Positions 8,499 to 18,544 of a stretch of DNA of 64,000 nucleotides are shown in pieces (within the stretch, counting starts at the first letter, position 1; each line of letters begins with the position of its first letter). This DNA is from Amycolatopsis jiangsuensis (lineage in GTDB: Bacteria > Actinomycetota > Actinomycetes > Mycobacteriales > Pseudonocardiaceae), in assembly GCF_014204865.1 (NCBI RefSeq), contig NZ_JACHMG010000001.1, forward strand, positions 5,358,501-5,422,500. Reading direction: 5' to 3'. Both the position numbers and the translations under genes were made by a program. Below the pieces are notes generated by a model. It ran no database searches. It was not told where the DNA came from and was given only the letters and a program-made list of their open reading frames with translations.

Positions 8499-10355
8499 AT
8501 GGCGCGAGCGGTCGGCATCGACCTCGGCACGACCAACTCGGTCGTCGCCGTCCTGGAGGGCGGCGAGCCGACGGTCATCGCCAACTCGGAAGGCTCCCGG
8601 ACCACCCCCTCGATCGTCGCCTTCGCCAAGAACGGCGAAGTGCTGACCGGTCAGTCGGCGAAGAACCAGGCCGTGACGAACGTCGACCGGACCATCCGGT
8701 CGGTCAAGCGGCACGTCGGCACCGACTGGAAGACCGAGATCGACGGCAAGAACTACACGTCGCAGGAGATCAGCGCCCGCGTGCTGATGAAGCTCAAGCG
8801 CGACGCGGAGGGCTACCTCGGCGAGGAGATCACCGACGCGGTGATCACCGTGCCGGCGTACTTCGAAGACGCCCAGCGCCAGGCCACCAAGGAGGCCGGG
8901 CAGATCGCCGGGCTGAACGTGCTCCGCATCGTCAACGAGCCGACCGCGGCGGCACTCGCCTACGGCCTGGACAAGGGCGAGAAGGAGCAGACCATCCTGG
9001 TCTTCGACCTCGGTGGCGGTACGTTCGACGTGTCGCTGCTGGAGATCGGCGAAGGCGTGGTCGAGGTCCGCGCGACCTCCGGTGACAACCACCTCGGTGG
9101 TGACGACTGGGACGAGCGCATCGTCAAGTGGCTGGTCGACAAGTTCAAGGCCGCCAACGGCATCGACCTCACCAAGGACAAGATGGCGCTGCAGCGCATC
9201 CGTGAGGCCGCCGAGAAGGCGAAGATCGAGCTGTCCAGCTCCAACTCCGCCGGGATCAACCTGCCCTACATCACCGTCGACGGGGACAAGAACCCGCTGT
9301 TCCTCGACGAGACGCTGTCGCGTGCGGAGTTCCAGAAGATCACCTCGGACCTGCTCGAGCGCACCCGCAAGCCGTTCAACAACGTGATCCGCGACGCGGG
9401 CACCTCGGTCGGCGACATCGACCACGTCGTGCTCGTGGGTGGTTCCACCCGGATGCCGGCCGTGGCCGAGCTGGTCAAGGAGCTGACCGGCGGGCGCGAG
9501 CCGAACAAGGGCGTGAACCCGGACGAGGTCGTCGCGGTCGGCGCGGCGCTGCAGGCCGGCGTGCTCAAGGGCGAGGTCAAGGACGTCCTGCTGCTGGACG
9601 TGACCCCGCTGTCGCTGGGCATCGAGACCAAGGGCGGCGTGTTCACCAAGCTCATCGAGCGCAACACCACGATCCCGACCAAGCGGTCGGAGATCTTCTC
9701 CACCGCGGACGACAACCAGCCGTCGGTGCAGATCCAGGTGTTCCAGGGTGAGCGCGAGATCGCCGCGGCGAACAAGAAGCTCGGCATGTTCGAGCTGACC
9801 GGTCTCCCGCCGGCCCCGCGTGGCGTCCCGCAGATCGAGGTCACCTTCGACATCGACGCGAACGGCATCGTGCACGTCCTGGCGAAGGACCTCGGCACGA
9901 ACAAGGAGCAGTCGATGACGATCACCGGTGGCTCCGCGCTGCCGAAGGACGACATCGAGCGGATGGTCAAGGACGCCGAGGCACACGCCGAGGAGGACAA
10001 GGCCCGTCGCGACGAGGCGGAGACCCGCAACCAGGCCGAGACGCTGGTCTACCAGACCGAGAAGTTCGTCAAGGACAACGAGGACAAGCTGCCCGAGGAG
10101 CTCAAGGGCAAGGTGAACTCGGCGATCGACGAGGCGAACGAGGCGCTCAAGGGCGCCGACTCGGCCAAGATCCGCGAGTCCATCGAGAAGCTGAACACCG
10201 CTTCGCAGGAGCTGGGCAGCGCGCTGTACGCGAACGCGGGCGGCGCCGAGGGTGCCCCGGGTGCCGACGCCGGTGCCGCGGGCGGATCCGAGCAGCAGGC
10301 CAAGGCCGATGACGTCGTCGACGCCGAGATCGTGGAAGAGGACGAGAAGAAGTGA
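8499..10355 (+). CDS. dnaK: Chaperone DnaK (Hsp70)
   Basis: 618 residues from the ATG at 8499 (ribosome site GAGAGGAAG); the frame is open upstream, but [18 protein letters not shown] is the conserved N-terminus. ATPase signatures [20 protein letters not shown] ([17 protein letters not shown]) and [12 protein letters not shown] are present, then the substrate-binding beta domain ([17 protein letters not shown]) and a helical lid ending in an acidic Ala/Gly-rich tail. It refolds proteins with DnaJ and GrpE, encoded next. Its stop overlaps the grpE GTG. Confidence 0.99.
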   Translation: MARAVGIDLGTTNSVVAVLEGGEPTVIANSEGSRTTPSIVAFAKNGEVLTGQSAKNQAVTNVDRTIRSVKRHVGTDWKTEIDGKNYTSQEISARVLMKLKRDAEGYLGEEITDAVITVPAYFEDAQRQATKEAGQIAGLNVLRIVNEPTAAALAYGLDKGEKEQTILVFDLGGGTFDVSLLEIGEGVVEVRATSGDNHLGGDDWDERIVKWLVDKFKAANGIDLTKDKMALQRIREAAEKAKIELSSSNSAGINLPYITVDGDKNPLFLDETLSRAEFQKITSDLLERTRKPFNNVIRDAGTSVGDIDHVVLVGGSTRMPAVAELVKELTGGREPNKGVNPDEVVAVGAALQAGVLKGEVKDVLLLDVTPLSLGIETKGGVFTKLIERNTTIPTKRSEIFSTADDNQPSVQIQVFQGEREIAAANKKLGMFELTGLPPAPRGVPQIEVTFDIDANGIVHVLAKDLGTNKEQSMTITGGSALPKDDIERMVKDAEAHAEEDKARRDEAETRNQAETLVYQTEKFVKDNEDKLPEELKGKVNSAIDEANEALKGADSAKIRESIEKLNTASQELGSALYANAGGAEGAPGADAGAAGGSEQQAKADDVVDAEIVEEDEKK

Positions 10356-11080
10356 CCCCACGCCACTCCGAACCCGAGGGCCCCGGCCCCGAGGAACCGG
10401 TGGTCGTGCGTGACCGGCGGCGGGTCGACCCGCAGACCGGAGAGTTCCGCGAGCCGGCCGCCGAGCCCGCGGCCCCCGGTGCCGAGGCAGCCGCCGAGGA
10501 GGAGCCCGTGGTGCACGCGGGCCCCTCGCTCGGCGACTCGGTGGACGACGCGGTTTCGACCGCGTCGGACGTCGAGAAGCAGCTGGCCGAGCGCACCGCC
10601 GATCTGCAGCGGCTGCAGGCGGAGTACGCCAACTACCGCAAGCGCGTGGACCGCGACCGCGAGTCCGTGGTCCAGGGCGCGAAGGCGTCCGTGGTGGGCG
10701 ACCTGCTGCCGCTGGTCGACGACCTCGAGCGCGCCGAGCAGCACGGTGACCTCACCGGTGCGTTCAAGGCGGTCGGCGACAAGCTGGTGAGCGGTCTGCA
10801 GCGGGCTGGTCTGGAAGCGTTCGGCGTCGAGGGCGAGCCCTTCGACCCGAGCGTGCACGAGGCCGTGCAGCACAACACCTCGCCGGACGTGGCGGGCCCG
10901 ACGGTCACCGTGGTGATGCGCCGCGGTTACCGCTTCGGGGACCGGGTTCTGCGGGCCGCGCTGGTCGGCGTGACCGACCACGAGCCGGCCGCGGCGGGCG
11001 AGGTTCCGGCCGAGGACACCGGATCGGTCGGCGGCGAGCTGCCGCTCGACGGGTCGATCGATGAGCCCGAACAGCAGTAA
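10352..11080 (+). CDS. grpE: Nucleotide exchange factor GrpE
   Basis: 242 residues, starting at a GTG that overlaps the dnaK stop (GTGA), so translation is coupled. An acidic disordered N-terminus (about 70 residues) leads into a long coiled coil ([30 protein letters not shown]) and the beta-domain [40 protein letters not shown], the GrpE signature. It releases ADP from DnaK. The C-terminal acidic extension (about 30 residues) is longer than in E. coli. Confidence 0.97.
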   Translation: MTPRHSEPEGPGPEEPVVVRDRRRVDPQTGEFREPAAEPAAPGAEAAAEEEPVVHAGPSLGDSVDDAVSTASDVEKQLAERTADLQRLQAEYANYRKRVDRDRESVVQGAKASVVGDLLPLVDDLERAEQHGDLTGAFKAVGDKLVSGLQRAGLEAFGVEGEPFDPSVHEAVQHNTSPDVAGPTVTVVMRRGYRFGDRVLRAALVGVTDHEPAAAGEVPAEDTGSVGGELPLDGSIDEPEQQ

Positions 11081-11113
11081 CCGTCGCTTCGCAGCGGAAG
11101 GAGGAGACACCCG

Positions 11114-12294
<1,181 letters not shown>

Positions 12295-12298
<4 letters not shown>

Positions 12299-12738
12299 CG
12301 GCGATGTTCGGCGGTATTCCGGGACTTCCGACCGGCGCGGACGAGGACACCCCGGTGTTCGTGATCTCCGTGGCGGCGCAGCTGTCCGGGTTGCACGCCC
12401 AGACGCTGCGCTCCTACGACCGCCAAGGCCTGGTGTCCCCGGGCCGCACGTCCGGGGGCGGCCGCCGCTACTCGATGCGGGATATCGCCCTGCTGCGCGA
12501 GGTCCAGCGCCTGTCCCAGGAAGCCGGCGTGAACCTGGCCGGCATCAAGCGCATCATCGAGCTGGAAAACCAGGTCGATGCCCTGCGCTCCCGGATGCAC
12601 GAGCTCACCGAGGAACTGGCCGCCGCCTACGCCGCCGCCGAACAGGCCGCCGCCGCGGTGCACGCGTCCTACCGCAAGGACCTGGTACCGATGCGGCAGC
12701 AGACCTCGCTGGTGGTCTGGAAACCCAAGCGCCGCTGA
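12295..12738 (+). CDS. hspR: Heat-shock repressor HspR (MerR family)
   Basis: 147 residues from the GTG overlapping the dnaJ stop; an ATG at 12304 is an alternative. The MerR winged-helix is clear: ISVAAQLSGLHAQTLRSYDRQGLVSPGRTSGGGRRYS, followed by a long coiled coil. HspR binds HAIR sites together with DnaK as co-repressor, so unfolded protein titrates DnaK and derepresses the operon. HAIR sites before dnaK and clpB in this same window support the assignment. Confidence 0.97.
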
Positions 12739-12999
12739 GCTTTCGCGTCGGCGCAGCTGTCGCCGTCTCGCCTCGCCGGTCTCTGCCGGTTCCGGCCCGG
12801 CGCTCACGCTCATCGCGGTACTGCTGCGCCTGCGGTTCCCGTTCTTCTTTCCCGATCAGCTCTCCGCCGCGGTGCACGATCCGGTGCTGATGACCGTGGC
12901 TGCCGCGAGCTTCCTCGCCGGCACCGTGCTCCTGGTCTTCGGAGTGGCGCGGTCGGCATGCGCCGGCGCGCACACTGGGCTGACAGCCTCACGTGGGTG

Positions 13000-14223
13000 T
13001 CAGTCGACGGTGAACGGGTCGTACTGGATCTGGCCGAGTGCGCTGCCGGCGACGAGCATCCGGGACACCGTGGCGCGGATCATCGCCGGGGAGCCGGACA
13101 CCAGGATGTCGTGGTCCGGCCAGGCGCCGTAGCGGGTGACCGCTTCGGCGAGGGTGCCCTGTTCGCAGCCGGGCAGGTCGTCGCCGCGTTCGACGACCGG
13201 GGTGATGGACAGCCACGGGTTCGTCGCGGCGAGGGCCCGCAGTTCCTCGAGGTCGTACAAGTCGTCACGGGTCGGGCCGCCGTAGAACAGCCGGGTCTTC
13301 GGGTTCTCGCCCCACAGCGCGAGGTGGTCGAGGATCGAGCGCAGCGGCGCCAGGCCGGTGCCGCCCGCCACCATCAGCACGCCCTTGGCCCGCTCGCGGT
13401 CCACCGCCATCCGGCCGATCGGCGGGCCCAGCCGCCAGACGTCACCGGGCTGGGTGTGGCTCACGATCGCCCGCGACACCCAGCCGCCGTCGACCGCGCG
13501 CACGTGGAACTCGATCCCGCCGTCCTCGCGGGGCGCGTTGGCCGGGGACAGGTAACGCCACAGCCGCGGCCGCTGCGGCACCTCCACACTCATGTACTGC
13601 CCGGGCGCATACGGCACGGCCTGGTCCGGGACCAGCCGCACCAGCGCGAGATCCCAGGTGAGCCTCCGGTGCTCGACCACGGTGGCCTGCCAGGACGGCG
13701 GGTTCACGTCCGCCGCGGCCGCCTCCTGCATCGCGCGCGCGACGATGGTGAACGCCTCGGCCCAGGCCCGCTCGACCTCCGGCGTCCACTCCGGGCCGAG
13801 GTGACTCTTGAGTGCCGCGAGCAGTGCCGTGCCGACCGCCTCGTAGTGCTTCGGGATGACGCCGAACTTGCGGTGGTCCCGGCCGAGCTGGCGCAGGAAG
13901 GGGACCAGGTCGTCCGGGCGGTCCACCATCTGCACGATCCGGACCAGCGCCCGCACCAGCCTGCCGCGCTGGACCTCCATGTTGATCGGGAAGAAGTCGC
14001 GGGTGGCGGGGGCGAGGGTGAACAGCATCCCGTAGAAGAACTGCGAGATCTCCGGAAGGTAGGGCTCCGACCGCGCCCAGGTGTCCCGGATCAGCCGCAC
14101 CATGGCGACGACCGCGGCGGGGGTCTCGCGGGTGGCCGCCGAGCGCGGGATGGGGCTGATCGAATCGGCTGTCATGGGGGTGTCGTTCACCGGTCGGGAG
14201 AAGGGTCGGGAGCGGGTGGTCAT
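13000..14223 (-). CDS. Flavohaemoglobin-like globin-reductase (type II FHb-like)
   Basis: About 407 residues from the ATG at 14223; an ATG at 14175 is nearly as likely and neither has a good ribosome site. The N-terminal globin domain (about 25-160) holds the helix-F region KFGVIPKHYEAVGTALLAAL with its candidate proximal histidine. An FAD-binding barrel (YAPGQYMSVEVP, RLWRYLSPAN) and an NAD(P) domain (GGTGLAPLRSILDHL, LFYGGPTRDDLYDLEEL, VSGSPAMIRATV) follow. The architecture matches M. tuberculosis Rv0385-type flavohaemoglobins, proposed to act in redox rather than classic NO dioxygenation. Divergent from the MarR gene. Confidence 0.85.
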   Translation of the reverse strand: MTTRSRPFSRPVNDTPMTADSISPIPRSAATRETPAAVVAMVRLIRDTWARSEPYLPEISQFFYGMLFTLAPATRDFFPINMEVQRGRLVRALVRIVQMVDRPDDLVPFLRQLGRDHRKFGVIPKHYEAVGTALLAALKSHLGPEWTPEVERAWAEAFTIVARAMQEAAAADVNPPSWQATVVEHRRLTWDLALVRLVPDQAVPYAPGQYMSVEVPQRPRLWRYLSPANAPREDGGIEFHVRAVDGGWVSRAIVSHTQPGDVWRLGPPIGRMAVDRERAKGVLMVAGGTGLAPLRSILDHLALWGENPKTRLFYGGPTRDDLYDLEELRALAATNPWLSITPVVERGDDLPGCEQGTLAEAVTRYGAWPDHDILVSGSPAMIRATVSRMLVAGSALGQIQYDPFTVD

Positions 14224-14440
14224 GGGTGCCCGGCCACCGGGTCCGGCGGCTGCGGGGCACGGCGTCTCGCGGACGTCCCGCGGGAATGCACCACTCCGGC
14301 TCCTCGTTCCACACCTGGGTCCACCGCCGGGCTCGTGGCGGCTCGTCCGCAGAGTAACCGCACTCCGGCCAGTTGCCCGCAACGTTGCTCCGGTCGGGTT
14401 ACCGGCTGGTTCTCCGACGTGGGGCAGCTCACGAGATAGA

Positions 14441-14457
14441 TAGTTGCCCTACGCAAC
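14441..14457 (+). promoter_or_regulatory. Candidate MarR operator (site A, cassette 1)
   Basis: TAGTTGCCCTACGCAAC contains the inverted repeat GTTGC-N5-GCAAC, typical of MarR-family operators. A closely similar 17-mer (13 of 17 bases identical) lies upstream of the paralogous MarR gene at 46644-46660. It sits 60 bp before the MarR start. Confidence 0.6.
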
Positions 14458-14471
14458 CTTCCACGCCTAAA

Positions 14472-14486
14472 CTTGTAACGTACAAG
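14472..14486 (+). promoter_or_regulatory. Candidate operator (site B, cassette 1)
   Basis: CTTGTA and TACAAG form a perfect inverted repeat around ACG, 30 bp upstream of the MarR ATG. A related element, TTGTTACATGCAAG, is found at 46724-46737 beyond the paralogous cassette. Confidence 0.5.
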
Positions 14487-14516
14487 CAGTTGGGCGAGTG
14501 GCCCGGGAGGACCGAA

Positions 14517-14996
14517 ATGAGCTCTGCCGAGGACGTCAGGCTCGAGCTGCTGCGTGAGCTGCGGAGTTCCGCCCAGCTCCAGCATCTGTGGGTGATGCAG
14601 GCCTGGGAGGACGAGCCAGGACTGCACCCGGCCGCCGGGATGCTGCTGTCCGATCTGGCCAAGCACGGCGAGGCGCGCCCGTCCGAGGTGGCCAAGCGCC
14701 GGCTGGTGGACCTTTCGGTGATCAGCAGGCAGATCGCGCAGCTGCAGGCCGCCGGCCTGATCGACCGCAGGCCCGCACCCGAGGACGGGCGGGCGTCGCT
14801 GATCAGCGTTTCGGAGAAGGGACAGGCGGAGCTGACGCGCTGGCGGTCGCGGTACCTCGAATTCTTCGGAAAGGCGCTCGGTGGCTGGGACGAACAGCGG
14901 CTGACCGAGCTGATGAACGGGCTCGCCAGCCTCAACGCCGATCTGCGGGCGACGCTCGGTGCTCCCGACAATTGCACCGCGGGTATGGGAAAGTGA
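14517..14996 (+). CDS. MarR-family regulator of exporter cassette 1
   Basis: 159 residues from the ATG at 14517 (ribosome site GGGAGGACC). Winged-helix elements: LLSDLAKHGEARPSEVAKRRLVDLSVISRQIAQLQAAGLIDRR, then the wing PEDGRASLISVSEKG. MarR proteins dimerise and usually repress adjacent efflux genes until a small ligand binds. The DHA2-type exporter starts 10 bp downstream, and two inverted repeats precede this gene. It is paralogous in arrangement to the MarR gene at 46076-46594. Confidence 0.9.
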   Translation: MSSAEDVRLELLRELRSSAQLQHLWVMQAWEDEPGLHPAAGMLLSDLAKHGEARPSEVAKRRLVDLSVISRQIAQLQAAGLIDRRPAPEDGRASLISVSEKGQAELTRWRSRYLEFFGKALGGWDEQRLTELMNGLASLNADLRATLGAPDNCTAGMGK

Positions 14997-15006
14997 AGTA
15001 ACGAGA

Positions 15007-17121
15007 GTGGAAAACACGGCAACCGGTGAGCCGATGACCCACCGGGAAATCATGAAGGCCTTCACCGGCCTGTTGCTCGCCCTGCTGGTGGCGTTGCTGT
15101 CGTCGACGATCGTGTCCAACGCGCTGCCGACGATTCTCGCCGACCTGCACGGTTCGCAGAGCCAGTACACCTGGGTGGTCACCGCCACCCTGCTGACCTC
15201 GACCGCGACCACGCCGATCTGGGGCAAGCTGTCCGACCTGTTCAGCAAGAAACTGCTCTACCAGCTGGCGATCGTGATCTTCACCGCCGGATCGGTGCTG
15301 GGCGGCATCTCGCAGTCGATGCCCGAACTGATCGCCTACCGCGCACTGCAGGGCATCGGTCTCGGCGGGTTGCAGGCGCTGATCCAGGTCGTGATCGCGG
15401 CCATGATCGCGCCGCGCGACCGTGGCCGCTACTCCGGTTACACCGGTGCGGTGTTCGCCGTGGCGACCGTTTCCGGGCCGTTGATCGGTGGCCTGATCGT
15501 CGACTCCCCACTCGGCTGGCGCTGGTGCTTCTGGGTGTGCGTGCCGGTCGCGGTGATCGCGCTCGTGGTGCTCGGGCGCACGTTGAAGCTGCCGGTGCTC
15601 AAGCGCAAGGTGCGCATCGACTGGCTGGGCGCCACCCTGCTGGTCGGTGGCGTGGCGCTGCTGCTGATCTGGGTTTCGCTGGCAGGACAGAGCTTCGGCT
15701 GGGCCTCGTGGTCGAGCGTGGCCTACGTCGGTGGTGCGGTGGTGTCGCTGGCGCTCGCGATGCTCGTCGAATCGCGTGCCGCGGAGCCGGTGGTGCCGCT
15801 GCGGCTGTTCCGCAACCGCACCTTCACGCTGTCCGTGCTCGGCTCGCTCGCGGTCGGTACCGCGATGTTCGGTGGTTCGGTCTTTCTCGGGCAGTACTAC
15901 CAGATTTCCCGCGGCTTCTCGCCGACGCACGCGGGCCTGATGACCCTGCCGATGGTGCTCGGACTGGCGATCGCCTCGACCGGGGCGGGCCAGGTGATCT
16001 CGCGGACCGGCCGGACGAAGCCGTTCATGGTCGCCGGGGCGAGTCTGCTGGTGGCCGCGCTGTTCCTGCTGAGCACGGTGGACCACTCCACGAACCTCAC
16101 GCTGATGGGCGTCTACCTGGCCATGATGGGCCTCGGGCTGGGCTTCCTGATGCAGAACCTCGTGCTGGTCGTCCAGAACACCGTGGCGATGAAGGACATG
16201 GGTTCGTCGTCGTCGGTGGTCACGTTCTTCCGGTCGCTCGGCGGTGCGGCGGGGGTGTCCGCGCTCGGCGCGGTGCTGTCCGCCCAGGTGGCCACGAACA
16301 TCACGAACTCGTTGACCCGGATGGGAGTTCCGGCCGGCGGTGCGGTGCAGGGCGGGGGCGGCACGTTGGACATCGCCTCCCTGCCTCCGGCGCTGCAGCC
16401 GGTGGTGCGGGCCGCCTTCGGCGACTCGACGGGCACGGTGTTCCTGTTCGCCGCCTTCATCGCGGTGGTCACCTTCCTGGCGGTGCTGTTCATGAAGGAG
16501 GTGCCGCTGCGTCGCACGCTCGACGCCGACGCCCCCGCTGTCACCCCGGCTGCCACCACCGTCGCGGAAGAGCCGGCGCAGCTGACGACAGTGCTCCGTG
16601 GGCGGGTTCTCGACGCGAGCGGTCGCGCGGTGTCCGGTGTCGTGCTGACGCTTACCGACGTGGCAGGCCATCAGGTCGACGTGGGACGTACAGGGCGCAC
16701 GGGCGAGTACGAGTTGTCGGCGACGGCTGCCGGTGAGCACGTGCTTCTGGCGACGGCTGGTTCTTCGCGGCCGGCAGTGTCGACGGTGCGCTTGGGCGGC
16801 GCGCCGGTGTGGCACGACCTGTTGCTCGACAGCCACGGTTCCGTCTCCGGACGCGTACGTACCGCGGGTCGGCACGCAGCTATCGCAGGCGCCGTGCTGA
16901 CGCTGACCGACAGCGCCGGCGACGTCACCGCGTCGCACATCGCCGGCGGCGACGGTGCGTACAACTTCAGCAGTGTCGAGCCCGGTACGTACACCCTCAC
17001 AGTGACGGCGTTCGGGCACACGCCGCATGCCGAGCCGCTGGCTATCGGCGTCGAAGCTCCTTCGCGGCACGACGTGGTTCTCGAAGAGGAGTTCGCCGCC
17101 AACCGCGGAACGCTGTACTGA
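15007..17121 (+). CDS. DHA2-type MFS exporter with C-terminal carboxypeptidase-regulatory-like repeats
   Basis: 704 residues from the GTG at 15007; an ATG at 15034 is the alternative. Residues 1-500 are a 14-helix drug:H+ antiporter-2 transporter (WVVTATLLTSTATTPIWGKL, ALQGIGLGGLQAL, VSGPLIGGLI). Residues of about 529-608 and 609-695 are two beta-sandwich modules of the CarboxypepD_reg/CnaB-like type (GRVLDASGRAVSGVVLTLTD; SGRVRTAGRHAAIAGAVLTL, ending GTYTLTVTAFGHTP). With 14 helices and a cytoplasmic N-terminus, this tail should be cytosolic, which is unusual for such modules. The tail uses rather more T- and A-ending codons than the transporter core. Probably exports a lipophilic compound under MarR control. 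Confidence 0.88.
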   Translation: MENTATGEPMTHREIMKAFTGLLLALLVALLSSTIVSNALPTILADLHGSQSQYTWVVTATLLTSTATTPIWGKLSDLFSKKLLYQLAIVIFTAGSVLGGISQSMPELIAYRALQGIGLGGLQALIQVVIAAMIAPRDRGRYSGYTGAVFAVATVSGPLIGGLIVDSPLGWRWCFWVCVPVAVIALVVLGRTLKLPVLKRKVRIDWLGATLLVGGVALLLIWVSLAGQSFGWASWSSVAYVGGAVVSLALAMLVESRAAEPVVPLRLFRNRTFTLSVLGSLAVGTAMFGGSVFLGQYYQISRGFSPTHAGLMTLPMVLGLAIASTGAGQVISRTGRTKPFMVAGASLLVAALFLLSTVDHSTNLTLMGVYLAMMGLGLGFLMQNLVLVVQNTVAMKDMGSSSSVVTFFRSLGGAAGVSALGAVLSAQVATNITNSLTRMGVPAGGAVQGGGGTLDIASLPPALQPVVRAAFGDSTGTVFLFAAFIAVVTFLAVLFMKEVPLRRTLDADAPAVTPAATTVAEEPAQLTTVLRGRVLDASGRAVSGVVLTLTDVAGHQVDVGRTGRTGEYELSATAAGEHVLLATAGSSRPAVSTVRLGGAPVWHDLLLDSHGSVSGRVRTAGRHAAIAGAVLTLTDSAGDVTASHIAGGDGAYNFSSVEPGTYTLTVTAFGHTPHAEPLAIGVEAPSRHDVVLEEEFAANRGTLY

Positions 17122-17263
17122 CGGCTGTGGCCCCAGAGTGAACGCGCGCGTCCACTCGGGGGCCGCTCCTGTCTCGAGTTCTACTCGGAGTGGTCCTCGG
17201 CGGCCTCGCGTTGTCTTCTTCCGGCCCTGACCCGGCGGCCGGTCGCGGAGGTAGCGTCGGTTC

Positions 17264-18451
17264 GTGACGCGGAGCCGGTTCGCGCTGCTCGGGGCGATGG
17301 GGATCGACAACTTCGGCTCTGGCCTGTTCCTCCCGCTCGCTTTGCTCTACGCGACCCGGGTGCTGGAAGTCCCGCTGGTCGCGGCGGGCACAGCGGTCAC
17401 CGTCGGCACCACTGCGGGCCTGCTGGTGCCGCCGTTGGCCGGCCGGCTGGTGGACCGCGCCGGGCCGCGGGCAGGCGTGCTCGGCGCACAGCTGCTGCAG
17501 GCGGCCGGCGCGTCGATCTACCTGTTCGCGCACGGGATCGGCGGGGTGGTCTTCGCTTCAGTGCTACTGGGTTCGGGACAGCAGCTCTTCCACAGCTGTC
17601 TGTTCGCGCTGATCGCGGAAGTCGCCGGTGACGTGCCGAAGGACCGGCCGTTCGCCGAAGTCGGCATGGTGCGCGCGGGCGGGTTCGGACTCGGCGGGCT
17701 GACCTCGTCCGGCTTGCTGGTTTGGTTCGGCGACAGTGGTTACCGCGTCGCGCTGGCCGTCGACATCGGCACCTTCGTGGTCGCCGCGGGCCTCGTCGCG
17801 GCGCTCGTACGCCCGGCGCAGCGGGTCGTGCGGACCGCGCGCGGCCGTACGGGCGTGCTGCGCAACCGGCCGTACCTCGCGTTGATCCTGCTCAGCGGGC
17901 TCTTCGGGCTTTCGCTGGACTTCTTCCTCATCGGTACCCCGGTGTTCGTGCTCGAACGGCTGCACGCGCCGCTCTGGCTGCCGGGCGCGATCCTGTTCCT
18001 GCTCACCGTGCTCACCAGCGTCGGCGGCACGGTGGCGCTGCGGCTCACCCGGCGGCTCAGCCGGATCGACGCGATGCGTGCCGGGTCAGCGCTGTTCGCG
18101 GTGTGGTGTGTGGCCAGCCTCGGCGTGCTGTTCGTGCCGCGAAGCTGGCAGGTGCCGTACCTGCTGGTGACCACGCTCGTGTACGCCGCGGGAGACCTGG
18201 TGTTCGGCCCGCGGTCCGGTGCGCTGGCCGAAGCCGCCGCGCCGCCCGAGGCGAAGGGGCGTTACCTGGCGGCGTTCCAGTACGCGTTCACGGTGGCCCA
18301 GGTGCTCGCGCCGGCGGTGGTCTCGTTGTTCTCCGTCTCGGTGTGGTTACCCTGGGTGCTGGTCGGGGTGTGCGCTTGCCTCGCCGTGCTGGGGCTCGGC
18401 AGGCTGGGACCGAGGTTGCCGACGGGGGCCGTGACACCGATTCAGGGTTGA
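17264..18451 (+). CDS. MFS transporter, 12-helix, substrate unknown
   Basis: 395 residues from a GTG preceded by GCGGAGG. It has about 12 hydrophobic helices, the motif-A-like loop GRLVDRAGPRAGVLG after helix 2, and a second-half repeat (RLTRRLSRIDAMRAG). It resembles small efflux or siderophore-type MFS proteins with no distinguishing motif. It lies between the cassette-1 exporter and clpB. The frame ends 93 bp before clpB and its 3' end is only a few bases from the clpB HAIR operator. Confidence 0.82.
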   Translation: MTRSRFALLGAMGIDNFGSGLFLPLALLYATRVLEVPLVAAGTAVTVGTTAGLLVPPLAGRLVDRAGPRAGVLGAQLLQAAGASIYLFAHGIGGVVFASVLLGSGQQLFHSCLFALIAEVAGDVPKDRPFAEVGMVRAGGFGLGGLTSSGLLVWFGDSGYRVALAVDIGTFVVAAGLVAALVRPAQRVVRTARGRTGVLRNRPYLALILLSGLFGLSLDFFLIGTPVFVLERLHAPLWLPGAILFLLTVLTSVGGTVALRLTRRLSRIDAMRAGSALFAVWCVASLGVLFVPRSWQVPYLLVTTLVYAAGDLVFGPRSGALAEAAAPPEAKGRYLAAFQYAFTVAQVLAPAVVSLFSVSVWLPWVLVGVCACLAVLGLGRLGPRLPTGAVTPIQG

Positions 18452-18467
18452 GCGGAACAGACTCAAG
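18447..18467 (+). promoter_or_regulatory. HAIR element (HspR operator) upstream of clpB
   Basis: GTTGAGC (18447-18453), seven bases, then ACTCAAG (18461-18467): one arm is a perfect match to the HspR consensus and the other differs at two positions. It overlaps the last codons of the upstream MFS gene and lies 77 bp before the clpB start, so clpB should share HspR control with the dnaK operon. Confidence 0.88.
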
Positions 18468-18544
18468 TTTACTGACGTTGTATCTGTCGAGTGGCCTTGG
18501 TCAGGCCGGTCACCTGGACTTTTCACAGACGCATGAGGTGAGGG

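Noticed and set aside
8469..10361. A long open frame antisense to dnaK
   Set aside because: Composition is Leu/Val/Asp/Arg-rich without motifs; it is the codon shadow of dnaK.
12780..12999. A small membrane protein between hspR and the flavohaemoglobin gene
   Set aside because: One frame gives a hydrophobic stretch (VLMTVAAASFLAGTVLLVFG), but it has no convincing start or ribosome site and continues into antisense of the next gene. The 261-bp gap otherwise shows nothing.
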